Source: Liquorilactobacillus hordei DSM 19519 (GTDB lineage: Bacteria; Bacillota; Bacilli; Lactobacillales; Lactobacillaceae). From it: DNA of 64,000 bases. Location: assembly GCF_019443985.1 (NCBI RefSeq), contig NZ_CP049303.1, positions 1,736,001 to 1,800,000 on the forward strand, written 5' to 3'. Position numbers and translations under genes: made by a program. This document shows positions 17,671 to 25,288 of the stretch, in pieces. Positions within the stretch are counted from its first letter, which is position 1. The number at the start of each line of letters is the position of its first letter. Below the pieces are notes generated by a model. That model was given only the letters and a program-made list of their open reading frames with translations. It had not been told where the DNA came from and made no database searches.

Positions 17671-17820
17671 GGAGCTGTGCCAAATGTTAAATTTTGGCTC
17701 AACCTCGCTAATTATTTCGTATAAGCGTGTTCCATAAGTCAAAATCTTCCGTCTAACTTCAAATTACTCGCTATATTCATAAATTTGAGTCAGTACTCAA
17801 ATTTTTTCAACTTATGTCAC
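17671..17820 (+). repeat. Dispersed intergenic repeat, copy A
   Basis: The core at 17727-17820 shares with copies B and C the blocks GTGTTYCATAAGTCAAA, TTCCGTCTAACTTC, AGTACTCAAA and ACTTATGTCAC. The ends CATAAGTC and GACTTATG are inverted relative to each other, so the whole unit can fold. Upstream, GCCAAATGTTAAATTTTGGC and GCTAATTATTTCGT also recur in copy C. It occupies most of the 395-bp gap between rpmB and thiN, which has no gene. Confidence 0.7.
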
Positions 17821-17850
17821 ACTCCCCTGTATTAAAAGTATTATTAATTA

Positions 17851-17903
17851 AAAAAACACCTCCAAAACTTGACTTGCACGTCCAAGTTTTGTGAGGCACC
17901 TCA
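17851..17903 (-). mobile_element. Relic: one end of an IS3-family element
   Basis: This 53-bp stretch matches the right end (44703-44755) of IS element 1 at about 47 of 53 positions, including the CACCTCC Shine-Dalgarno complement, GTCCAAGTTTTGT and the terminal GGCACYTCA. The base triplet after the end is CTT, the same as the target duplication of IS element 1. The rest of the element is absent. Confidence 0.7.
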
Positions 17904-17990
17904 CTTAAATCACACTACTAAACATTAACAATCAAACCGGACATAACACAACTTTTGACCAGCCAACTTATCACTTTCCTACTTAAATTC

Positions 17991-18638
17991 TTAATCTTTA
18001 CTCTGAATTACACACACTACTCCGGTCGTGAAACTAAAATGGCCCTTTTCACCAATAAATTCATTACTCGCCAAAGAAACTGGAATTTTAAAACTTTTTT
18101 CATCCAAACGATATTTTTCATCTACCAAACTCAATTTTTCAACACCAGACATAGGAACAAAAGCCAAGTACTTTTTATCTTTTTCTTTTTGAATTGCGTA
18201 GCTTCCAGGTTTATAGAAATTGATAGTATTAAAGCGGTCAAAAATATAAATCTTATCTGCATATTCATAAAATGGTTTTCTTAATACAAAAAATAAATTA
18301 GCCAAAAGATGGTCTATCCTACCACCAGTTGCTCCAAATATATTTATTCTACTAATATTTTGAAAGCTCTCAAATATGATTTTTAATGACAGTTCTGTAT
18401 CCGTATCGTCTTTTTCAGGTTTTGCAGTATAAACTTTTTTACTATTTTCCCTGATTAGATCTTGTTCCTCTTTTGTTGAAGAATCAAAATCACCAATCGC
18501 AATCGCTGGTTGAATCCCTTTTTTCACTAGCCGTAAAGCACCACGATCTGCACCAACCCAGATTTTATCAGTATTTCTTTCCAGTAACTCGTCTGGCCAC
18601 TCACTAACGGGTCCACCAACTAACAAATTTATTTCCAT
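17991..18638 (-). CDS. thiN: Thiamine pyrophosphokinase
   Basis: 215 residues. It makes thiamine diphosphate from thiamine and ATP. Motifs are IWVGADRGALRLVKKGI, AIGDFDSS (the acidic metal site), KDDTDTELSL and GATGGRIDHLLANL, all characteristic of the ThiN fold. The ATG at 18638 is preferred over GTG at 18647 because the latter overlaps the rpe stop region; the gene begins at the rpe stop codon, so translation is coupled. Confidence 0.95.
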   Translation of the reverse strand: MEINLLVGGPVSEWPDELLERNTDKIWVGADRGALRLVKKGIQPAIAIGDFDSSTKEEQDLIRENSKKVYTAKPEKDDTDTELSLKIIFESFQNISRINIFGATGGRIDHLLANLFFVLRKPFYEYADKIYIFDRFNTINFYKPGSYAIQKEKDKKYLAFVPMSGVEKLSLVDEKYRLDEKSFKIPVSLASNEFIGEKGHFSFTTGVVCVIQSKD

Positions 18639-18639
18639 C

Positions 18640-19293
18640 CTAATCACCTGTCACTTCATGTAGTAATTGAATTGTTGCAGACGGATTAGCAGAATTAAAA
18701 ACAAATGATCCCGCTACTGCAACTGTCGCACCGGCTTGTTGACATTCTATAATTGTCTTATCATTGATTCCTCCATCAACCTCGATTTCAAAACCAAGCT
18801 TCCTATCCTTCTTAATCCGATTTAATTCTTTAATTTTTGACAGCATTCCCGGCAAAAATTTTTGACCCCCAAACCCTGGATTGACAGTCATAATTAATAC
18901 TGCATCTACTACTTCTAATAAGTCTGTAAGTACAGTCACTGGCGTCCCCGGATTAATTACAACTTCTGCTTTACATCCAGTTTCTTTAATTTGTTGTAAA
19001 ACACGGTAAATATGCGGAGTCGCTTCATAATGAACTCCAATTACATCAGCACCAGCCTCTGCAAGAATAGCAATATAATCTTCAGGATTATCAACCATTA
19101 AGTGACAATCAAAAATTTGTTTTGAATGCGGCCGAAGTGCTTTTAGAATTGGCTCACCAAATGAAAGGTTTGGCACAAAATGACCATCCATTATGTCAAT
19201 ATGCAGATATTCAGCGCCAGCTTGAGCCGTTATCTCTACATCTTTTTGTAAATTTGCAAAATCTGCACTTAAAATTGAAGGAGCAATCTTCAT
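18640..19293 (-). CDS. rpe: Ribulose-phosphate 3-epimerase
   Basis: 217 residues forming a TIM barrel. It interconverts ribulose-5-phosphate and xylulose-5-phosphate. Signature blocks are IAPSILSADFANL, HIDIMDGHFVPNLSFG (metal-binding His and Asp), HLMVDNPEDYI, VNPGFGGQKF and EVDGGIND. ATG at 19293 is chosen because GAGGTG is 6 nt upstream; the GTG at 19302 lies in that site. The same gene order (rsgA-rpe-thiN) occurs in B. subtilis. Confidence 0.96.
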   Translation of the reverse strand: MKIAPSILSADFANLQKDVEITAQAGAEYLHIDIMDGHFVPNLSFGEPILKALRPHSKQIFDCHLMVDNPEDYIAILAEAGADVIGVHYEATPHIYRVLQQIKETGCKAEVVINPGTPVTVLTDLLEVVDAVLIMTVNPGFGGQKFLPGMLSKIKELNRIKKDRKLGFEIEVDGGINDKTIIECQQAGATVAVAGSFVFNSANPSATIQLLHEVTGD

Positions 19294-19303
19294 CCCCGAC
19301 ACC

Positions 19304-20206
19304 TCATTTTCGATATTTTATTTTTTGTTTACTAATCTCTTCTTGAAATTGTTGATAATTCTCATACCTACTTGTTTGAATTTCTCCATTCATAACAGCC
19401 TCTTTAACTTTACAATCTGGTTCGTTCAAGTGAATGCAACTTCTGAATTTGCAACCTATCGCAAAATTTTGAAATTCTGGGAAATATCTTGCTAACTCTT
19501 CTTTTTTTATCTCCAATAAGTCAAAGGAAGAAAAACCTGGAGTATCAGCAATCAAATTGTTTTTAATAGGTAGAAGCGTTACTTTTCGTGTCGTATGCTT
19601 TCCTCGACTCAAAGCTTTCGAGACTTCACCCGTCTCTAATGCAAGTTCTGGTTTGAGATTATTCAACAATGTTGACTTTCCCGCACCTGTTTGTCCCATT
19701 ACAACAATTACCTTTTGTTGAACTTTTTCAGTCAATACTACATCAGAATCGAGGGCTCCTAATTGACAATCATATATTTTTTGGTATGCTGCAATCACTT
19801 GCTCCATTCTCATGGTTTCCTCAGCGGTTAAGAGATCAGCCTTTGAAAAAAATAGCAGTGGTTTAATCCCATTTTTTTCAAGCATTACTAATTGCCGATC
19901 CAACAAATTTGAAGAAAATTTAGGCTCCTTACAAGCAGTTACGACAATTGCATAATCAATGTTAGCTACTGGTGGTCTTACCAATTCGTTTTTTCTTTGC
20001 TCTATTTTTAAAATGTATCCTTCATTTTGATTTTCAGCCTTAAATTCTACCCAATCACCTACAAGTGGGGCTTCACCTTTTTTCCGAAAGTTTCCACGTG
20101 CACGCGTTCGATAAGTAACACCTTCTATCGCAACATCATAATACCCACTCAACGATTGTCGAATTTGACCTCTTAACAATAAATCACCCTGCCTTTCAAT
20201 TTTCAT
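19304..20206 (-). CDS. rsgA: Ribosome small-subunit GTPase RsgA
   Basis: 300 residues. This circularly permuted GTPase checks late 30S assembly. An N-terminal OB domain (GYYDVAIEGVTYRTRARG) precedes the G motifs in the order G4 (FFSKADLL), G1 (GQTGAGKSTLLNNL), G2/G3 (GKHTTRKV, DTPGFSSFDL). A zinc knuckle follows (CKFRSCIHLNEPDCKV). It starts 4 bp after prkC ends, within the prkC operon. Confidence 0.96.
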   Translation of the reverse strand: MKIERQGDLLLRGQIRQSLSGYYDVAIEGVTYRTRARGNFRKKGEAPLVGDWVEFKAENQNEGYILKIEQRKNELVRPPVANIDYAIVVTACKEPKFSSNLLDRQLVMLEKNGIKPLLFFSKADLLTAEETMRMEQVIAAYQKIYDCQLGALDSDVVLTEKVQQKVIVVMGQTGAGKSTLLNNLKPELALETGEVSKALSRGKHTTRKVTLLPIKNNLIADTPGFSSFDLLEIKKEELARYFPEFQNFAIGCKFRSCIHLNEPDCKVKEAVMNGEIQTSRYENYQQFQEEISKQKIKYRK

Positions 20207-20210
20207 CTAT

Positions 20211-22232
20211 TTAACTTGTTATATTCGTCTTTTCAGCAATGACTTGACCATCTCTGACAATTTTATACTTTCCAGTATTCGAACCACTGAGAGTAAATGG
20301 CAAGGTCACACTTGTATCTGCTGAAATGGTAAATTGTTGATAAACACTGCTATAGCTATGAGTATCGTCTTGTAAATAAATTTGAACTGTATTTGTATTC
20401 ATCGAACTTGAGCCAGCTGTAGAACTTGTAGAACTAGATGTACTGCTCGAAGAAGACTGATAAGGAATGTTGACATTTACAGAAAAGGTATTAGCAGAAC
20501 TACTTGCACTACTAGAAGAACTGCTGCTTTGTTCGGATTCACTATCTGAAGAACTACTAGAAGTTGAACCTAACACAATATTTAAAGTATCTCCCGCTTT
20601 AACACTAGTATTTGCAGCTGGTTCTTGTGAAATCACTAATCCCGTACTAGTATCACTTACGGAACTATTTTCAATATTTAATACAAGTCCTAACTCATCA
20701 GCATAGTCTTCAACACTTTTTTCCGTATAGCCTGTCAAATCGCGAAGAACAGTTGCTTTTGCTCCTGTACTAACAGTAAATTTAACAGTTGTTTGTTCCC
20801 AGATTACCTTCTTTTTACCTGAAATATTCTGGCTAATAATTTCTCCTTTAGCTACTGAACTAGAAGTCTTGGTTTCCTTAACAACTGTTACACCTTTATT
20901 TTCAAGTTTCTTCTTCACCTTTGTATATGCTTGCCCCTCATAATTACCAAATTTACCTCTTTCAGGACCTCTCGAAATTATTAAGTCAATCTTTGAATTT
21001 TCACGTACACTTGAGTTCTCAGCAGGATTAGAAGAAATAACTTGCCCTTTATCATATTTTGTACTATTTCGCCTAATAATTTTTCCAATTGATAACTCTT
21101 TAGTCTCGAGTGCAGTTTTAGCTTCTGTTTCAGTCATTCCTTGCAAAGCCGGAACTGCCACATTTTTTGGAGTCATTGCCAATGCAGAAATAAATATTAT
21201 TATTATTATTATTGCAGCAGCAATCAATGACCAAACAAGCCATTTTTTCTTTTTACTCCATTTTTTCTTTGGTTTTTTATCTTTCTTAGAAACAGATTTG
21301 TCATTATCTGATTCAATATTTTTTTTAATTTGTTGTACGTTTAAAGGTTCTAAGACCTTGGTTTCATCTTCAACTGAACTGGCTGGTTTCCATCTTGCTT
21401 CATTATTTCTAGTATATGAAAGTGCAGTTTCAATGTCATCTTTCATCTCTGAAACATTCTGATACCGCTCTGCCAGATTCTTTGCAGTTGCTTTTAATAC
21501 AACATTTTCAAGGGCTTGCGGAATTTGATCGTCGAATGCTCTAACAGAGGGCATATCATTTTGAAAATGTTTCAAAGCTATTGATACAGCCGTGTCTCCT
21601 TCATATGGAACCCTGCTTGTCAATAATTCAAATAGGATTATTCCCAGTGAATAGATGTCTGACTGTTTAGTAACTATACTTCCTCTAGCCTGTTCTGGAG
21701 AAAGATAATGCACTGAACCCATTAAAGTATTAGTCTGTGTCAATGAATATTCCGAAGTTGCTAGTGCTATTCCAAAGTCAGTAATTTTTACTTGCTCATC
21801 AGCATTAATTAAAATGTTTTGCGGTTTTAAATCTCGATGAATGATATCATGTGCATGTGCCTCTTCAACTGCTGACAGCACCTGGTCCATAATATTAACC
21901 ACCTGGTCATAACTTATAGGATAGTTTTGTGCTATATAACTCTTCAGATCCATACCTTCAACATATTCCATTACAAGAAATTGTGTTCCGTTGTCCTCGC
22001 CAATATCGTAAATACTGACAATATTTGAATGGACAAGTTCAGTCAATGAAATTGCTTCACGTCTAAACCGCCTGATTGCCGCTTCATTATCACGTAAATC
22101 AAGACGCATCAATTTAACTGCAACATCTCTCTTTAAAAATAAATCATACGCTAAATAGACATTCGCCATTCCGCCTTCGCCTAGCGTTTTTACAATCTGA
22201 TATCGCCCGCTCAGTACATATCCTGGCTTCAA
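20211..22232 (-). CDS. prkC: Membrane Ser/Thr protein kinase with PASTA domains
   Basis: 673 residues. The N-terminal kinase (about 10-270) has LGEGGMANVY, VAVKLM, HRDLKPQNI, DFGIA and a SPEQARG segment. A basic juxtamembrane stretch leads to one transmembrane helix near residue 345 containing six consecutive isoleucines encoded by ATT repeats. Three PASTA repeats follow (about 360-560), sensing muropeptides or lipid II in this family. A long serine-rich linker and an extra C-terminal beta-rich domain end the protein. It overlaps prpC by 4 bp, its cognate phosphatase. Confidence 0.96.
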   Translation of the reverse strand: MKPGYVLSGRYQIVKTLGEGGMANVYLAYDLFLKRDVAVKLMRLDLRDNEAAIRRFRREAISLTELVHSNIVSIYDIGEDNGTQFLVMEYVEGMDLKSYIAQNYPISYDQVVNIMDQVLSAVEEAHAHDIIHRDLKPQNILINADEQVKITDFGIALATSEYSLTQTNTLMGSVHYLSPEQARGSIVTKQSDIYSLGIILFELLTSRVPYEGDTAVSIALKHFQNDMPSVRAFDDQIPQALENVVLKATAKNLAERYQNVSEMKDDIETALSYTRNNEARWKPASSVEDETKVLEPLNVQQIKKNIESDNDKSVSKKDKKPKKKWSKKKKWLVWSLIAAAIIIIIIFISALAMTPKNVAVPALQGMTETEAKTALETKELSIGKIIRRNSTKYDKGQVISSNPAENSSVRENSKIDLIISRGPERGKFGNYEGQAYTKVKKKLENKGVTVVKETKTSSSVAKGEIISQNISGKKKVIWEQTTVKFTVSTGAKATVLRDLTGYTEKSVEDYADELGLVLNIENSSVSDTSTGLVISQEPAANTSVKAGDTLNIVLGSTSSSSSDSESEQSSSSSSSASSSANTFSVNVNIPYQSSSSSTSSSTSSTAGSSSMNTNTVQIYLQDDTHSYSSVYQQFTISADTSVTLPFTLSGSNTGKYKIVRDGQVIAEKTNITS

Positions 22233-22975
22233 TGCTCATCCCTCCTCTCTAGAGGAGAAGCGAGTAAAAGTGTTACATTATCATTTCCACCAGCCTCATT
22301 TGCCAAATTTATCAACTTGTCACATTTATCAGCAAAAGGCTCATTATCTAACAATACTTCTTGTATTAATTGATCATCCACCATATTAGTAAGTCCATCT
22401 GAACAAAGCAATAAAATATCATTATCTTCCATCTGGATAATCTTCTCATCGATATTCGCATTTTCTGAAATTCCGAGTGTTCTAGTAACAATATTCTTTT
22501 GAGGATGATTTCTTGCCTCTTCTGAACTAATCTGACCACTTTTTAATAACTCATTCACCAAGGAGTGATCTTCCGTTATTTGCATCAACTCGTTGTCACG
22601 CAATAAATATCCTCTGCTATCGCCGATATTAGCCAAAAGTACTTCATTACCAAAAAAAATGGCACAAACAATCGTAGTCCCCATACCATTTAAATCTTCA
22701 TATTGATTAGAGCGTTCTAAAATTAATTTATTTTCTCGTTGAACTTCATCGATCAACCACTTTGCAGCAATATCAATCGTATCAATTACAGTTTCTTCAA
22801 AACGAAAACCCAAATGAGAAACTGCCATTTCCGAAGCAACATCGCCACCGTTATGTCCCCCTAGACCATCTGCAACAATTGCAAAACTTACCCCAACAGC
22901 ATTTTTAAAAACACCCACATAGTCTTCGTTGTTGGGCCTTACCTCACCTACGTCACTCTTATACGCAAAATTCAT
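22229..22975 (-). CDS. prpC: PP2C-type Ser/Thr phosphatase
   Basis: 248 residues. It reverses PrkC phosphorylation. PP2C metal-binding motifs are VRPNNEDYVGV, ADGLGGHNGGDVAS, ANIGDSRGYLL, TEDHSLVNEL, LLCSDGLTNMV and GGNDNVTLLL. The stop overlaps the prkC start, so the pair is co-translated. The gene is also called stp or pppL in other lactic acid bacteria. Confidence 0.96.
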   Translation of the reverse strand: MNFAYKSDVGEVRPNNEDYVGVFKNAVGVSFAIVADGLGGHNGGDVASEMAVSHLGFRFEETVIDTIDIAAKWLIDEVQRENKLILERSNQYEDLNGMGTTIVCAIFFGNEVLLANIGDSRGYLLRDNELMQITEDHSLVNELLKSGQISSEEARNHPQKNIVTRTLGISENANIDEKIIQMEDNDILLLCSDGLTNMVDDQLIQEVLLDNEPFADKCDKLINLANEAGGNDNVTLLLASPLERRDEH

Positions 22976-22991
22976 TAGGTACTCACCTCAT

Positions 22992-24323
22992 TTATCTTAC
23001 TCTCTTTAATCGGGCAATGAAAAAACCATCAGATTCATAATCATCTGGATAGATCGTCAAGCTGTTATTTGGATTGACTAAATTTAATTTTGTCCTTACT
23101 TCCACTTGCTCAAATTCATGGTGCGCTTCCAAAAACTCTTTAATAACTTGGCCATTTTCAGTCTCCAATATCGTACACGTGCTATAAGTTAAATATCCAC
23201 CAACTTTAATATAATTTGCAACCTTATCTAATATTCCTACTTGGATTTTATGCAGATTTAGCGAATCTTGCAGAGATTTTTCATATCTAATTTCTGGTTT
23301 TCTTCTCATCAATCCAATTCCAGAACACGGTGCGTCAACTAATATATGATTGAAACTTTCAAGTTCAAATTTCTCATTGACTTTCCTAGCATCAAGCTGC
23401 AATGAATTAACTTTTTTCTCAAAGCCACACTTAATAGCATTTTCCCTAATCAATTTTACCTTGTGTTCATGGATATCCAATGCAGTAACCATTCCCGTGG
23501 TCAGATGATCAGCAATCTGCATCGTTTTTCCCCCTGGAGCAGCGCAAGCATCTAAAACTAATTCATCTCCACTTAATTCCATAGATTCAACCACAAGGCT
23601 CGCACTTTCATCTTGCAACATAACTTTTCCTTCTTTAAAAAGCTGAGTTAAACTTATGTGCCCCTTTTCTATAATTAAGCTTCCTGCTGCTACTCGGCTG
23701 TTTTCGACTTTAAAGCCTTCAACAATCAACTCATTTTTAACATCTTCAATTGATATTTTTGATTCATTCACTCTAATTGCTTGTTTAGGCGCCTTATTCA
23801 AAGAACTTAGAATTGAAACTGTTTTTTCTAACCCAACTTGTTTTTTCAACTCTTCAACTATCCATACAGGTACACTGTAGTTAATACTTAAACGCGTGAT
23901 TTCGTCTTCAATTTTAGCAGTATCATAAACACCTTTACGTAGAATTGCATGTAAAACACCTGTCACAAATTTTCTTGTGCCATCGTGTCCTTTGCCTTTC
24001 GCAATCTTAATTGCCTCATTTAGAACTGCATGATCTGGAACCTTATCTAGAAACTTCAACTGGTACAAAGACATTAATAATAACTGTTTCACCCATTCAT
24101 CCATCTTTTTTCCCTTGACAAAAGGTTCTAACCAAAACTCAAGTAACAACAGATTTTGAAGTACACCATACACAATAATTGTTAGTAAATTAGCATCAAC
24201 TCTTGATAACTGATCTTTTTTTAGAACTTGATTGATTGCTAAATTTGAATAAGCACCATTTTTGGCAATCTTTGTTAGTATCTCAACCGCTATCAACCTA
24301 GAAGTTTTCTTTTCTTCATTCAT
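22992..24323 (-). CDS. rsmB: 16S rRNA (cytosine-967-C5)-methyltransferase
   Basis: 443 residues. The N-terminal NusB-like RNA-binding domain (about 1-135) starts RLIAVEILTKIAKNGAYSN. The methyltransferase domain has DACAAPGGKTMQIAD (SAM site), DAPCSGIGLMRRKPEIRY and YSTCTI; the two cysteines in PCS and STC are the catalytic pair. It overlaps fmt by 8 bp and ends 16 bp before prpC. Confidence 0.96.
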   Translation of the reverse strand: MNEEKKTSRLIAVEILTKIAKNGAYSNLAINQVLKKDQLSRVDANLLTIIVYGVLQNLLLLEFWLEPFVKGKKMDEWVKQLLLMSLYQLKFLDKVPDHAVLNEAIKIAKGKGHDGTRKFVTGVLHAILRKGVYDTAKIEDEITRLSINYSVPVWIVEELKKQVGLEKTVSILSSLNKAPKQAIRVNESKISIEDVKNELIVEGFKVENSRVAAGSLIIEKGHISLTQLFKEGKVMLQDESASLVVESMELSGDELVLDACAAPGGKTMQIADHLTTGMVTALDIHEHKVKLIRENAIKCGFEKKVNSLQLDARKVNEKFELESFNHILVDAPCSGIGLMRRKPEIRYEKSLQDSLNLHKIQVGILDKVANYIKVGGYLTYSTCTILETENGQVIKEFLEAHHEFEQVEVRTKLNLVNPNNSLTIYPDDYESDGFFIARLKRVR

Positions 24324-25269
24324 CTATTATAATCCTCTGTCCTGCTTTTATTCCTTGACCTTGCCCATTTAGAAAATTACCAATTGTCATTTTAGGTTTG
24401 CCGGCCGGTTGAATTTCATTTATTTCGTAAACACTTCCCTGAGCAGCAGCTACTTTCAACTTATTCTTTCCAACAAAGATTGCCACTCCTGCTTCATACT
24501 CCGTTTTTTCATTAAGTGGGTTTATATCCCATAACTTTGTTCTTTTGTTCAGAAAATTCTCAAAATAAGCCCCTGGTTGTGGTCTAAGTGCTCTAATCAT
24601 ATAATCAAGCCGCTGTGCGGTCAAATCCAATGATAACTTCTCCTGTTCTGGTGAAATAACTGGGGCAAAAGTGACCGCTGTTTCATCTTGCTTTATTCCT
24701 GTGACTTCACCACTAATAATTTTAGGAAGTGTCTCTATCAAAACATCCCTTCCTAAAAGGCTCATTTTAGAAAAAATAGTTCCATTATCATCGTTTGGTA
24801 AAATTGGTAACTCAGCTTGTGCTAACATCTCACCCGCATCCATCTTCTTAATCATATAGATTAGCGTGACCCCTGTCTTATCCTCACCATTCATGATTGC
24901 ATATTGGACAGGTGCGCCTCCTCGATACTTAGGCAACAATGATCCATGGACATTTACTGCCGCAATTTTTGCAGAATTTATTAATGACATTGGTAAGAAT
25001 TGCCCAAATGCAGCTGTAATTATTACATCCGGTTTAATTTCTACTAATTCTGCAAGTTCTGTGCTTTTTCCCAGTTTCTGTGGCTGATAGACTGGAATCG
25101 TGTGATTCACTGCTACTTGTTTCACAGGTGATGCTGTTAAAATTCGTTTTCTTCCTACATATCGATCTGGTTGCGTCACAACTGCCTTAACGTCATAACC
25201 AGCTTCGATTATTCCTTCAAGAATTGTGGCCGCGAATTGGGGAGTTCCCATAAAAATTACTGATGTCAT
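24316..25269 (-). CDS. fmt: Methionyl-tRNA formyltransferase
   Basis: 317 residues. It formylates initiator Met-tRNA using 10-formyltetrahydrofolate. Blocks include VIFMGTPQFAATILEG, VNVHGSLLPKYRGGAPVQY (with the catalytic His) and GVTLIYMIKKMDAGEML. The C-terminal OB domain starts near residue 205. It overlaps rsmB and follows priA by 19 bp. Confidence 0.97.
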   Translation of the reverse strand: MTSVIFMGTPQFAATILEGIIEAGYDVKAVVTQPDRYVGRKRILTASPVKQVAVNHTIPVYQPQKLGKSTELAELVEIKPDVIITAAFGQFLPMSLINSAKIAAVNVHGSLLPKYRGGAPVQYAIMNGEDKTGVTLIYMIKKMDAGEMLAQAELPILPNDDNGTIFSKMSLLGRDVLIETLPKIISGEVTGIKQDETAVTFAPVISPEQEKLSLDLTAQRLDYMIRALRPQPGAYFENFLNKRTKLWDINPLNEKTEYEAGVAIFVGKNKLKVAAAQGSVYEINEIQPAGKPKMTIGNFLNGQGQGIKAGQRIIIDE

Positions 25270-25288
25270 TCAAATACCTCATTTCATT

